A stretch of DNA of 52,108 nt from GCA-2401155 sp045047085 (GCA_045047085.1 JASFYT010000037.1:1-52108), one strand, 5' to 3'; positions 9,154 to 17,665 are shown, counted from the stretch's first letter. A program made the numbers and translations. Notes: generated from the letters alone by a model not told the origin.

Positions 9154-9744
9154 ATGTTCCAGACAAAAACAAACAAAACATTTCGGCCGTTGTTCCTTGG
9201 GATTGGCTTGACGTTGACATCAATATTCGTCACTGCCTGCTCTACTTACAAGCCGACGAACGAGGCTTTCCACGCGGTGTTGAACCGTGCCTATACGTTG
9301 GACGCGGGAGATCGTTTGCGGGTGACCGTGTTTGATCAGACTGACTTATCAAACACTTATGCTGTCGATAAGGCTGGGTTTCTTGCCTTGCCGCTGATTG
9401 GTTCAGTGAATGCGCGGGGAAGGACAACCAAACAATTGGAGGCAGCGATTGCTGCCGGCCTACGTAAAGGATTTTTGCGTAATCCGGATGTTTCCGTTGA
9501 AATTGATCGCTACCGTCCGTTTTATATTATGGGTGAAGTTGGCACGTCCGGGCAGTATACCTACGTGCCGGGTATGACTGTTCAAAATGCTATTGCAATT
9601 GCTGGTGGGTTTTCTGCAAGAGCAGAACAGGGAAATACGGATATTACCCGTCAAGTGAACGGACAGGTGATGACTGGACGCGTGCCGATCAGTGATCCAA
9701 TTTTACCTGGAGATACAATTTACGTGCGAGAGCGCCTGTTTTGA
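9154..9744 (+). CDS. Polysaccharide export lipoprotein (Wza/ExoF-type, short)
   Basis: 196 residues. Signal peptide with lipobox FVTAC places lipidated Cys29 in the outer membrane. The mature part has the poly-export domain (YTLDAGDRLRVTVFDQTDLS, about 42-125) followed by one SLBB-like domain (RPFYIMGEVGTSGQYTYVPG, about 126-190). It corresponds to the periplasmic ring part of Wza-type channels, but the protein ends before the transmembrane C-terminal helix of full Wza, as in many short rhizobial homologues. The ATG at 9154 is preferred over a TTG at 9136 because only the former gives a compact lipoprotein signal. The glycosyltransferase gene follows after 22 bases. Confidence 0.9.
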   Translation: MFQTKTNKTFRPLFLGIGLTLTSIFVTACSTYKPTNEAFHAVLNRAYTLDAGDRLRVTVFDQTDLSNTYAVDKAGFLALPLIGSVNARGRTTKQLEAAIAAGLRKGFLRNPDVSVEIDRYRPFYIMGEVGTSGQYTYVPGMTVQNAIAIAGGFSARAEQGNTDITRQVNGQVMTGRVPISDPILPGDTIYVRERLF

Positions 9745-9766
9745 GAATCAAGGTTTAGAATACTTC

Positions 9767-10912
9767 ATGCCGCCAAACAAACCACTGCGAATTGTTCATT
9801 GCTTCCGCTCGCCGATTGGGGGGATTTTTCGCCATGTGCGGGATTTGCTTGAAGCACAGGCAGCAAATGGCCACGAAATTGGCATCGTCTGTGACAGTAC
9901 TACCGGGGGTGCATTCGAAGAGAAAATATTCGAGAGCATTAAACCTCGCCTTGCACTGGGATTACATCGCATTCCCATGAGCCGCTCTATCTCTATTCAG
10001 GACATATCGGCAACTTGGAAAACGCATAGAATAATTAAGAAATTGAAACCGGATGTTGTCCATTCGCATGGCGCGAAAGGTGGCGCCTATGGGCGGATTG
10101 CCGGTTCACTACTTCGGGTATCAGGTGTTCGCGTTGCCCGAATCTATTGTCCGCACGGAGGCAGTATTCACTTTGATGCTGCATCCGTAACGGGAAAGTT
10201 GTTTTTTGCTGTCGAGCGATGGTTGAGCCGCAAAACGGATAGATTCATATTTGTCAGTAATTATGAAAAGGACGGTTTTGTCGATAAGGTTGGTGAACCT
10301 GACTGCGGTGTCAACTTGGTTTATAACGGCCTCTCACCGGAAGAATATGTGCCGGTAAATGTAAATCGAAATGCGGCGGATTTCCTGTATATCGGTATGA
10401 TGCGGGATCTTAAAGGGCCGGACGTTTTTCTCTATGCACTAGCTAAGATCAGAGCCATGAAAGGACGCGAGAATATTACCGCAGAATTTGTTGGCGACGG
10501 GCCAGACGAAGAAAAATATCGCAAGCAGATATCCATGACAGGCCTGGAAGACTGTGTCAGTGTCCACAACGCCATGCCCGCCCGTGAAGCTTTTGCCACA
10601 GCGAAAGTTGTCGTTGTCCCTTCTCGTGCTGAATCCATGCCTTATATCGTGCTGGAGGCAATCGCTGCACACATGCCGATCGTTGTAACCGATGTCGGCG
10701 GTATCCCGGAAATCTTCATTGATGAAACGGGCGCGATGTGCGAACCGGGGAACAGTGATGCATTGGCAAAACATATGCTTGCCGTGCTTGATGATAAAAA
10801 TAGAAAAACTATTGTTGATGATCGAGCCAGCAGACTGGCAGAGCGTTTTTCTGTCGAAGTTATGGTTCAGAATATAGAAACAGCCTACAGACAAACGTTG
10901 GATTCTATTTAA
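9767..10912 (+). CDS. GT4-family glycosyltransferase
   Basis: 381 residues with the GT-B architecture: N-terminal acceptor domain starting LRIVHCFRSPIGGIFRHV with the glycine-rich loop, and C-terminal donor domain with FVGDGPDEEKYRK and the E-x7-E nucleotide-sugar motif in RAESMPYIVLEAIA followed by VVTDVGGIPEIF. It is a retaining cytoplasmic transferase that adds a sugar to the lipid-linked exopolysaccharide repeat; the sugar is not predictable. The ATG at 9767 is used; an in-frame GTG at 9692 would add 25 unrelated residues that overlap the export gene. It follows that gene directly, so co-transcription is likely. Confidence 0.92.
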   Translation: MPPNKPLRIVHCFRSPIGGIFRHVRDLLEAQAANGHEIGIVCDSTTGGAFEEKIFESIKPRLALGLHRIPMSRSISIQDISATWKTHRIIKKLKPDVVHSHGAKGGAYGRIAGSLLRVSGVRVARIYCPHGGSIHFDAASVTGKLFFAVERWLSRKTDRFIFVSNYEKDGFVDKVGEPDCGVNLVYNGLSPEEYVPVNVNRNAADFLYIGMMRDLKGPDVFLYALAKIRAMKGRENITAEFVGDGPDEEKYRKQISMTGLEDCVSVHNAMPAREAFATAKVVVVPSRAESMPYIVLEAIAAHMPIVVTDVGGIPEIFIDETGAMCEPGNSDALAKHMLAVLDDKNRKTIVDDRASRLAERFSVEVMVQNIETAYRQTLDSI

Positions 10913-11068
10913 CGTGTTGTTAGCCTTAGCATAAAGCAATTACCGAATTGCCGCCTAATCTCTCCTCCCAATAGTCTTTGTTAGCGTTTTTCCGTTAAAT
11001 ATGAAGCCAATTGGTATGTGAATTCTTTCATACAGAGCTTCCTGGGGACGGGAATAAGGGAACGGGAC

Positions 11069-12613
11069 ATGAGTACGGACAGCTTAAAATCGGAAAAAAT
11101 ATTCAGCAGAATGGCCGTAAAAACTACGGTTATTGAAGATGGAGCTGACAATCGCTCAGTCGAGTTGAATGATCTTGCACGACAGGTTGCAGAACAATTC
11201 GCGGCTGATGTGGCTTCACCATATCTGATTTCCGCATTCGTTCGACTGTTTGAATTTGTTGGTTTGCTGGCTATCGGTCTGACGCTCTATGCCACCTATG
11301 TTTGGCCGGATACGGAAATCCGGTCTCTTTATCTCACCTCTTCGGCGCTCGGCGCATTTTTAACCATCAGCTTTATTCAAGCGATGGACGGATACCAGAT
11401 AGCATCCCTGCGCAATTTGTTTTCGCAAATGTCCAAAGTGATATCCGGCTTTGTCATGGCATTGACAATTGTTTTGCTGGTAATATTTTTCACTAAAACG
11501 GCTAATGAGTTTTCGCGCGTTTGGTTTGGGTTATGGTTTGTATTTGGCATTGGTTTTCTAACGCTGTTTCGCGTAGCTGTTTCCTTTTACGTAAAAAAGC
11601 TCTCTTCCAATGGCCGACTGGAACGACGTGCTGTGATTGTTGGTGGCGGGGAACCAGCAGCAGAGCTTATCCGTTCGCTGGAGGCTCAAAAAGACAATGA
11701 CATTCGCATTTGCGGTATTTTTGATGACCGGAAGGGTGACAGATCTCCCCCCATCGTTGCTGGATACCCAAAGCTTGGCAACGTGAAAGAACTGGTGAAA
11801 TTCGGTCGTATGGCCCGCATCGACATGTTGATCGTGTCACTGCCGCTATCGGCAGAAAACCGTGTTTTGCAATTGCTCAAGCGGCTGTGGGTGCTGCCAG
11901 TGGATATTCGTTTGTCAGCACACACGAACAAGTTGAGATTCCGTCCACGCTCATACAGCTATGAGGGTGCCATTCCCTTCCTTGATGTTTTTGACAAGCC
12001 GATCGCTGACTGGGATGCGGTCACAAAGCGGATATTTGATCTGTTCTTTTCAGTGGCAGCAATATTGTTTTTATTCCCGGTAATGATTGCAACGGCTATT
12101 GCTATCAAAACTGAAAGCAAGGGGCCTGTACTTTTCCGTCAGAAGCGCTACGGTTTTAATAATCAGGTGGTGAATGTCTGGAAATTCCGTTCCATGTTCC
12201 ATGAGATGACGGATGCTGATGCCAAGACCGTGGTCACAAAGGGCGACCCTCGGGTCACCCGAGTGGGAAGGTTTATCCGCAAAACATCAATCGATGAACT
12301 ACCTCAGCTCTTTAATGTGCTTACCGGCAAACTCTCTTTGGTTGGCCCTCGCCCACACGCGGTGAATGCACATACACAGAACCAATTATGGGACGAAGTG
12401 GTTGATGGCTACTTCGCCCGACACAAAGTAAAACCCGGCGTTACCGGCTGGGCGCAGATCAATGGCTGGCGTGGTGAAATTGACAATGAGGACAAAATCA
12501 AGAAGCGGGTTAGTTGTGATCTCTACTACATTGAGAACTGGTCGCTTATGCTGGATTTCTATATCCTCTTCGTCACTCCGGCGAAATTATTGAACACCGA
12601 GAACGCGTACTAG
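11069..12613 (+). CDS. Polyprenyl-phosphate sugar-1-phosphate transferase (WcaJ/ExoY-like initiating enzyme)
   Basis: About 514 residues. Four hydrophobic helices (about 55-165), a Rossmann-like CoA-binding-type domain with RAVIVGGGEPAAELI (about 190-310), one further helix and the C-terminal bacterial sugar transferase domain (about 320-514) with KRIFDLFFS, KGPVLFRQKRYG, KFRSM, SIDELPQLFNVLTG and LVGPRPH. This layout is that of undecaprenyl-phosphate glucose/galactose phosphotransferases, which load the first sugar of an exopolysaccharide repeat on the lipid carrier at the inner membrane. The ATG at 11069 with AAGGGA upstream is preferred to a GTG at 11018. A 156-base gap separates it from the glycosyltransferase. 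Confidence 0.93.
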   Translation: MSTDSLKSEKIFSRMAVKTTVIEDGADNRSVELNDLARQVAEQFAADVASPYLISAFVRLFEFVGLLAIGLTLYATYVWPDTEIRSLYLTSSALGAFLTISFIQAMDGYQIASLRNLFSQMSKVISGFVMALTIVLLVIFFTKTANEFSRVWFGLWFVFGIGFLTLFRVAVSFYVKKLSSNGRLERRAVIVGGGEPAAELIRSLEAQKDNDIRICGIFDDRKGDRSPPIVAGYPKLGNVKELVKFGRMARIDMLIVSLPLSAENRVLQLLKRLWVLPVDIRLSAHTNKLRFRPRSYSYEGAIPFLDVFDKPIADWDAVTKRIFDLFFSVAAILFLFPVMIATAIAIKTESKGPVLFRQKRYGFNNQVVNVWKFRSMFHEMTDADAKTVVTKGDPRVTRVGRFIRKTSIDELPQLFNVLTGKLSLVGPRPHAVNAHTQNQLWDEVVDGYFARHKVKPGVTGWAQINGWRGEIDNEDKIKKRVSCDLYYIENWSLMLDFYILFVTPAKLLNTENAY

Positions 12614-12643
12614 GATTTGATGGCATTGTGTTGAAATCGGTTA

Positions 12644-12672
12644 TTGAATTCGACTAGGCCTATGCATATAGT
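12644..12672 (+). promoter_or_regulatory. Candidate sigma-70 promoter of tRNA-Pro
   Basis: TTGAAT (12644-12649), a 17-base spacer and TATAGT (12667-12672) form a good -35/-10 pair ending eleven bases before the tRNA 5' end. Confidence 0.55.
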
Positions 12673-12683
12673 CGCGCCAAGGT

Positions 12684-12760
<77 letters not shown>

Positions 12761-12814
12761 ATCAAACTTTTGCTCGATATATTTATACGGATCATTCGAA
12801 GCAGAACGCAGCTA

Positions 12815-13474
12815 CTAAAGTCCTAGAAGTCCCGGCAATTGCTGCATCTTCGCGAAGACAATTGCGCCTTCGTTTTTTAATAGATCACCATCATCGTCCG
12901 GTGCGTAGCCAAAGCATCTCATTTGTGCATTTTTTGCTGCCAATACGCCGGTGCGGCTATCTTCTATGACCACACACTCCTCTGGCTGCACATTCATTGA
13001 CTTTGCCGCATGTTGGAACAAATCCGGATCAGGTTTCCAGGTACCAATGGTGTGAGCAGAGAATATCGCATCCTCAAACCGCTTGAGCAGGCCTTTTTTC
13101 TCCAACATGATTGTCATTTTTTCTTCGCTGCCATTGGAAGCCAAACAAAATGGTACGCCGGAATGTTCAAGCCTGTCGAGAACCTCAGAAACACCATCAA
13201 TGGTTGGAACGCCAAGCTCGAGGCGAGCGTAAATTTCGCGGTAAATCTCTTCAACCCAATCGTCTGGGAGTGCCGCTCCCAAACGCGTGGCGCCCTCGCC
13301 AATGGTAGACATTTTCCCTGCACCAAAACTAAGAACTTCCTTTGGTGTGATATTCAGTCCGTATTTGGCAAAGTTTGCCGCCTGAACCTCACAATGGATC
13401 ATTACGCTATCGACGATTACACCGTCACAATCAAAAATTACGAGTTTCGGTGGGGACAATATAGGAAATTCCAA
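12815..13474 (-). CDS. HAD-superfamily hydrolase, phosphoglucomutase/phosphatase-like
   Basis: 219 residues with all HAD motifs: motif I FDCDGVIVDS (nucleophile Asp15, acid/base Asp17), motif II LASNGS near 117, the lysine of WKPDPDLF near 146, and motif III VIEDSRTGV near 170. A helical cap domain (about 20-85) gives subclass IA, with phosphoglycolate phosphatases, beta-phosphoglucomutases and sugar-phosphate phosphatases. It is probably a small-metabolite phosphatase; substrate unknown. It lies downstream of and in the same direction as the LysR gene (13512), with a 37-base gap, so they may share a transcript. Confidence 0.88.
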   Translation of the reverse strand: MEFPILSPPKLVIFDCDGVIVDSVMIHCEVQAANFAKYGLNITPKEVLSFGAGKMSTIGEGATRLGAALPDDWVEEIYREIYARLELGVPTIDGVSEVLDRLEHSGVPFCLASNGSEEKMTIMLEKKGLLKRFEDAIFSAHTIGTWKPDPDLFQHAAKSMNVQPEECVVIEDSRTGVLAAKNAQMRCFGYAPDDDGDLLKNEGAIVFAKMQQLPGLLGL

Positions 13475-13511
13475 TTTACAGTTTGTTCTAAAGTGAGGAA
13501 CTCAGCAATCT

Positions 13512-14426
13512 TCAATCGTTTGCGCTTTCCTGCACGCAGGAAATAACAAGGTTCCTGATCCACTGACTCCGTGCCGAGTTTTCATCGCGGAGATGCCATA
13601 TCATATCGATAACGATGTGTGGCAAAGTCAAAGGTGGCTCACAACAATCGAATCCGTTAAATACTGTTTTAATTAGATTTTTTTGAAAAGAAGCAATTTG
13701 GTCGGTCCCTTTAATCAGCGTAACCAGCGCTTCAATATTGGGTGCATAGAGCGTGATATTTCTCGTTTTTTCAGACTTTTCCAACATTGCATCTGTCATG
13801 TTTTTGTTGCCCGAACCAAAATCGAGCACGGCATGTCTTGCCGAAAAATAATCAGCTAGCGTATCTATCGGCCCGCGATGTGCAGGATCGTAGAAACAGG
13901 CTTGCGATTGGGAGAACACCTCCTGAGCGTCCAATGTGTCAGCGTAAGAATCTGGACGAATACCGAAAACCAAATCAACATTGGCCGAATTGAGCAGGCC
14001 ACTAATATTTTCGCGCGAACCCAATTCCAACATGCGAACGGGCATGTTGGGTGCCTCTTCTACAATTCTGCGATAAATCTGAGCCCATTGCGGCAGTAAG
14101 TGCAACGTATTGGCCGCCATCGTTATAGGCTTGTCATCCTCTTCAGGGTGATAATCTTCTTGGTCGGCAAGACTTTCCAAGGCAATCAGCAGTGAGCGTA
14201 TCCGCGGAGCCAGCATAATTGCGTGTTCAGTTGGGGTGATGCCACGGCCAGATTTTAGGAATAACGGGTCACCCAAATAGGTGCGTAATTTTTCCAGACT
14301 ATAACTGACAGTAGATTGATTGACACCCAACTCGTCGGCAGCGGAACCTACCGAATTTGCCTCAAAAATTGCAAGAAACACCTTGAGAAGGCGACCATTC
14401 ATGCTTAAGTAATCTAATTTATCCAT
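13512..14426 (-). CDS. LysR-family transcriptional regulator (NodD-like branch)
   Basis: 304 residues: N-terminal helix-turn-helix (about 9-67, with SVGSAADELGVNQSTVSYSLEKLR and the wing PLFLKSGRG) and an effector domain from about 90. The MNGRLLKVFLAIFEANSV start resembles the branch that includes NodD and related regulators. It is divergent from the mucR-family gene, sharing a 139-base AT-rich promoter that contains a perfect TTTGAATA/TATTCAAA palindrome. The HAD gene downstream is a possible target. The effector is unknown. Confidence 0.88.
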   Translation of the reverse strand: MDKLDYLSMNGRLLKVFLAIFEANSVGSAADELGVNQSTVSYSLEKLRTYLGDPLFLKSGRGITPTEHAIMLAPRIRSLLIALESLADQEDYHPEEDDKPITMAANTLHLLPQWAQIYRRIVEEAPNMPVRMLELGSRENISGLLNSANVDLVFGIRPDSYADTLDAQEVFSQSQACFYDPAHRGPIDTLADYFSARHAVLDFGSGNKNMTDAMLEKSEKTRNITLYAPNIEALVTLIKGTDQIASFQKNLIKTVFNGFDCCEPPLTLPHIVIDMIWHLRDENSARSQWIRNLVISCVQESAND

Positions 14427-14480
14427 GAATTATATGTAAATCATCGATTGATTTGATTCAATTCCCTTTTTATAGGTTTA

Positions 14481-14497
14481 TTTGAATAATATTCAAA
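14481..14497. promoter_or_regulatory. Palindrome in the shared LysR/mucR promoter
   Basis: TTTGAATA-A-TATTCAAA has perfect eight-base arms around one base. A second TTGA/TCAA dyad, ATTGA-N6-TCAAT, lies at 14447-14462. Both sit between the divergent LysR and MucR-family genes. They are candidate operators for one or both regulators; MucR proteins are known to bind AT-rich DNA at their own promoters. Confidence 0.5.
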
Positions 14498-14565
14498 TTG
14501 AGTTGGCGTATTTTTTAATAGAATAGGCTGGGGAAAGACAAACTACGTATAAGGAAGAATAACCA

Positions 14566-15009
14566 ATGATTAACCCAACAACAAATTCAGGATCCGAATA
14601 TCCAGAAGTAGATTACACCCTTGAAATCACAGCGGAAGTTGTCTCATCATACGTAGGTAATAACCCAGTATCCACGAACGAACTACCAAAATTGATTAGT
14701 GAAGTGTATAGTGCATTTGCAAGATTGAAGGGGTCACGTTCATTGATTTCAACGGAAAAACGCAAGCCTGCTGTTCCGATCAAAAAATCTCTGAATGAGG
14801 ACTACCTTATCTGCTTGGAGGATGGCAAGAAATTCAAATCTTTGAAGCGTCATCTGCGCTCACATTTCAATCTATCCCCGGAAGACTATCGCAAAAAATG
14901 GGGTCTACCACATGATTACCCGATGGTTGCTCCCAGCTATGCGAAAGAACGTTCAACGCTTGCACGTAAAATGGGACTGGGTAGAAAACCTGGCACAAAA
15001 CTGAAATAA
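14566..15009 (+). CDS. MucR/Ros-family transcriptional regulator
   Basis: 147 residues. The N-terminal third (about 1-65) is the oligomerisation region; the C-terminal DNA-binding domain (about 80-140) has the Ros/MucR core CLEDGKKFKSLKRHLRSH followed by LSPEDYRKKWGLPHDYPMVAP. In Ros the zinc is held by two Cys and two His; here the second Cys is Asp86, with Cys83, His96 and probably His100 as partners, a variant known in MucR relatives. The family globally represses and tunes exopolysaccharide, motility and cell-cycle genes and acts as an H-NS-like protein. GGAAG lies eight bases before the ATG. The exopolysaccharide locus upstream is a plausible target. Confidence 0.93.
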   Translation: MINPTTNSGSEYPEVDYTLEITAEVVSSYVGNNPVSTNELPKLISEVYSAFARLKGSRSLISTEKRKPAVPIKKSLNEDYLICLEDGKKFKSLKRHLRSHFNLSPEDYRKKWGLPHDYPMVAPSYAKERSTLARKMGLGRKPGTKLK

Positions 15010-15035
15010 GTTAGAGGCAATGACATCTGCCTAAC
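15010..15035 (+). repeat. Hairpin directly after mucR
   Basis: GTTAGAGGCA (15010-15019) pairs with TGCCTAAC (15028-15035) with a bulged base, immediately after the stop codon. There is no T tract, so it is a 3' UTR hairpin rather than a classical terminator. Confidence 0.5.
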
Positions 15036-15048
15036 GATGGAAATCCGC

Positions 15049-15087
15049 AATAGAGGCCAGAATACCGTTGATATTTTGGCCCCTATT
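15049..15087 (+). repeat. Second hairpin downstream of mucR
   Basis: AATAGAGGCCA (15049-15059) and TGGCCCCTATT (15077-15087) are inverted with 10 of 11 positions matching around a 17-base loop. Again no T run follows. With the hairpin at 15010 it makes a tandem pair in the mucR 3' region. Confidence 0.5.
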
Positions 15088-15181
15088 GTTGGGAACACTT
15101 GCGCCGCGGAAACAAGATTTGCACTTTACCTATGCTCGGTATCTAGCGCACTTCTGCGAGATCTAAATCACATAAATTGCG

Positions 15182-15247
15182 CCTATCACCTTGTTTTAAC
15201 GCACAATTTGTCCGAAACCAGCTCCTATTTTTCGCAATTACGCTCTA
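15182..15247 (-). repeat. TAGAGC hairpin repeat, copy A
   Basis: A diverged copy of the 65-80 bp repeat family also found at 15845, 20797, 40235 and 48720. Read on the minus strand it begins TAGAGC; the TAG is the stop codon of the MerR gene. The outer stem GCGTAAT/ATTGTGC is kept by two G-U pairs relative to the consensus GCACAAT/ATTGTGC. Confidence 0.8.
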
Positions 15248-15808
15248 ACGCACCTGATCAAGAAGTCGCTTACATTCAAGTAATTCATAGAGGGTTGCCT
15301 GCAAATTGCGGCGGGCATCATCGTTGATTTCAATCCCACCAACCCCGTTTTCCACAGCTTCACTACCCTTGTTACGCAATCGATCCAGCAGGCCTTTTGA
15401 CTTTCCCTCATTTTGGGGACGCTCTGCCAAATCCTTTACCGTCACGGCAGATTGGACGCTCCCAATGCCCGGCATATTTTCTTCTACCAAGCTTGCGGCT
15501 TGTGCAACTTCGGAGGGAGCGGCACCTTCGGGATATTCCCCGCGCCCGAAAGCAACGACGTATTTATTGCCGTTTTCCTTAAGGAGGCGCTGAACGCCAC
15601 GGATTGTATAACCGTCATCGTAAAGAAGATGGCGGATCCCGCGCAACAGATCTACGTCATCCGGGCGGTAGTAACGCCGACCACCACCACGCTTCAAAGG
15701 TTTGATTTGAGCGAATCTTGTTTCCCAGAAGCGCAGGACATGTTGAGGCAAATCCAATTCATCGGAAACTTCACTTATTGTTCGAAATGCGTCAGGGCTT
15801 TTGGTCAT
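15245..15808 (-). CDS. MerR-family transcriptional regulator
   Basis: 187 residues. The N-terminal MerR helix-turn-helix and wing (about 9-75) is clear: TISEVSDELDLPQHVLRFWE, then GGRRYYRPDDVDLLRGI and a DGYTIRGVQRLLKE helix. The remainder (about 90-187) is a variable linker and a C-terminal helix without metal-binding cysteines, so it is not a metal sensor of the classic type. Orthologues sit downstream of ihfA in Rhizobiales. The ATG at 15808 has GGAGG eight bases upstream, better than the in-frame TTG at 15823. The stop TAG belongs to repeat copy A. Confidence 0.9.
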   Translation of the reverse strand: MTKSPDAFRTISEVSDELDLPQHVLRFWETRFAQIKPLKRGGGRRYYRPDDVDLLRGIRHLLYDDGYTIRGVQRLLKENGNKYVVAFGRGEYPEGAAPSEVAQAASLVEENMPGIGSVQSAVTVKDLAERPQNEGKSKGLLDRLRNKGSEAVENGVGGIEINDDARRNLQATLYELLECKRLLDQVR

Positions 15809-16133
15809 CAAGGATGCCTCCAATTAGGGTATTTTCGCGACAAATGAATCGAAAAAATACCTATCGGTTTGTTTTACCGCACAATATATCTGAAAACCGG
15901 TTGCCACTTTTCGCAATTGTGCTCCAGCAATTCTGTCGGCATTTTCAGCCGCGCAAAGGATAAGAACTCCTCTACACGAAAAACATAATTGATGAAAAAT
16001 GAGAAGGCAAAGAAAATGGCGACAATGTCGCAAAAACAAGGTGATAACCAAAAATTTGGGGAAAACTATTCAGATTCAAATAGCCCATGGCTTCTTGAGC
16101 AACGGGCATTCGGCAGTCACAAAAAAACAGCCC
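15809..16133. other. Intergenic region between merR and ihfA
   Basis: About 325 bases. It contains repeat copy B (15845-15926) and, on the minus strand after ihfA, AACAG/CTGTT with a run of T (plus-strand A run 16123-16129), which may end ihfA transcripts. A 55-codon plus-strand frame from 15992 is not convincing. The promoter of merR must also be here. Confidence 0.5.
15845..15926 (-). repeat. TAGAGC hairpin repeat, copy B
   Basis: This copy lies free in the merR-ihfA gap. On the minus strand it begins TGGAGC in place of TAGAGC and is not joined to a stop codon. The outer stem GCACAAT/ATTGTGC is perfect, the loop GTGGCAACCGG matches the family, and it carries the longer distal flank ending in TCGATTCA shared only with copy C. 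Confidence 0.8.
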
Positions 16134-16442
16134 CTATGACTGTTCTTGATTCCCGCTAAGTACGGAACTTTTCAGCACATTAGATGCTTTAAAAACCATC
16201 ACACGGCGCGGTGTGATAGGCACTTCTTCCCCGGTCTTGGGATTGCGGCCAATGCGCTCTTTCTTGTCGCGCACGTGAAATGACCCAAACGACGACAACT
16301 TTACTGATTCGCCTTTGACAATTTCGTTGCAAATCGTATCAAGCACCATTTCAACCAAATCTGCGGATTCTGTTCTCGACAAACCAACTTTTTGATAAAC
16401 GGCTTCACATAAATCCACTCGGGTTAGTGTTTTACCCCCCAT
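16134..16442 (-). CDS. ihfA: Integration host factor subunit alpha
   Basis: 102 residues, the normal IHF-alpha length, with the DNA-binding signature FGSFHVRDKKERIGRNPKTG, whose RNP proline intercalates in bent DNA. With IhfB it forms the heterodimer that bends DNA in replication, recombination and transcription. The ATG at 16442 (MGGKTLTRVDL) fits homologues; an upstream TTG would add eleven non-conserved residues. The position after plsX-fabH and before a MerR gene is conserved in the order. A 251-base gap to fabH suggests its own promoter. Confidence 0.95.
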   Translation of the reverse strand: MGGKTLTRVDLCEAVYQKVGLSRTESADLVEMVLDTICNEIVKGESVKLSSFGSFHVRDKKERIGRNPKTGEEVPITPRRVMVFKASNVLKSSVLSGNQEQS

Positions 16443-16693
16443 GACGCAATTCCATCTATATTTTTTTGACCACAATAATTTCTAGTTAAACAATGCAACA
16501 GAACAAATGGTTCCCTCTATTGCTTAACAACACCCATATTTCATGGATATCAATGACCATCTATACTTCCCAAGACACGTCGTTGAACTCCTCAATAGAT
16601 GTTAGGACAAAAGTTACGAATATTCAAGAACTTGACAGAACTATTCCGAAAAACTGGCAATTTTCTATTATTTCTAGTCTGCGAGGCTCTGTC

Positions 16694-17665
16694 CTACCAA
16701 CGCAGCAGCACTGCGCCCCAGGTAAAGCCGCCACCCATTGCCTCCAACATCAACAGATCACCCTTTTTTACCTTGCCATTAGCCACAGCCTCACAAAGGG
16801 CGAGTGGAATTGATGCCGCTGAAGTATTTCCATGATGATCGACGGTAATAACAACTTTATCCGGTGATATTTTGAGCTTTTTGGCAGAGGCATCTATAAT
16901 GCGTTTATTGGCCTGATGGGGAATGAACCAGGTCAGATCATCAGCACTCAAACCCGTTGCCTCGAATGAAGCAACAATAACATCGGTAATCATACCGACT
17001 GCGTGGCGGAACACTTCTTTGCCCTGCATACGCAAATGACCAACGGTCTGGGTCGTCGAGGGACCGCCATCCACATAGAGTTTGTCTTTGTGGGTACCAT
17101 CAGAGCGAATCTGACAGGTCAATATCCCCTGATCTGAAATATTGCCCTCACCATCTCGCGCTTCAAGTACAACAGCGCCTGCACCATCGCCAAACAGCAC
17201 ACAGGTAGTGCGATCTTCCCAATCGAGGATACGTGAAAAAGTTTCGGCGCCAATCACCAAAATGCGTTTGGCAAAACCGGTTTTGATATATTGGTCAGCG
17301 GTGGTCAGCGCAAAAACAAAGCCGGAGCAAACTGCCTGTGTATCAAATGCTGCGCCATGGTTCATGCCCAGGCGGTGCTGAATTTCGACAGAGGTTGCCG
17401 GAAACGTATTGTTGGGCGTAGAGGTGGCCAGAATGATCAGGTCCAAATCATCGGCAGTGACCCCCGCATCCTTCATAGCTGCACGCGCAGCCTTTTCGCC
17501 CAAATCTGCAGTTGTTTCACCGTCTGCAGCAATATGGCGTTGACGGATACCGGTTCGTTGAACAATCCATTCATCGGTTGTATCGACGGTTTTCGCCAAT
17601 TCATCGTTGGTTACAACATTTTCCGGTAAGTATGATCCACACCCCGTGATCACCGATCGTATCAT
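16694..17665 (-). CDS. fabH: 3-oxoacyl-ACP synthase III (KAS III)
   Basis: 323 residues. It condenses acetyl-CoA with malonyl-ACP to begin fatty acid synthesis. The full catalytic triad is visible: Cys113 in TQAVCSGF, His250 in IPHQANKR, and Asn280 in HHGNTSAAS. The start overlaps the plsX end by four bases, indicating translational coupling. The C-terminus (GGGFTWGAVLLRW) is the usual one. Nothing odd. Confidence 0.98.
   Translation of the reverse strand: MIRSVITGCGSYLPENVVTNDELAKTVDTTDEWIVQRTGIRQRHIAADGETTADLGEKAARAAMKDAGVTADDLDLIILATSTPNNTFPATSVEIQHRLGMNHGAAFDTQAVCSGFVFALTTADQYIKTGFAKRILVIGAETFSRILDWEDRTTCVLFGDGAGAVVLEARDGEGNISDQGILTCQIRSDGTHKDKLYVDGGPSTTQTVGHLRMQGKEVFRHAVGMITDVIVASFEATGLSADDLTWFIPHQANKRIIDASAKKLKISPDKVVITVDHHGNTSAASIPLALCEAVANGKVKKGDLLMLEAMGGGFTWGAVLLRW

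Noticed and set aside
15992..16159. 55-codon plus-strand frame between merR and ihfA
   Set aside because: Overlaps the ihfA 3' end, has low complexity (Lys/Gln-rich), lacks homology and includes a terminator-like A run.
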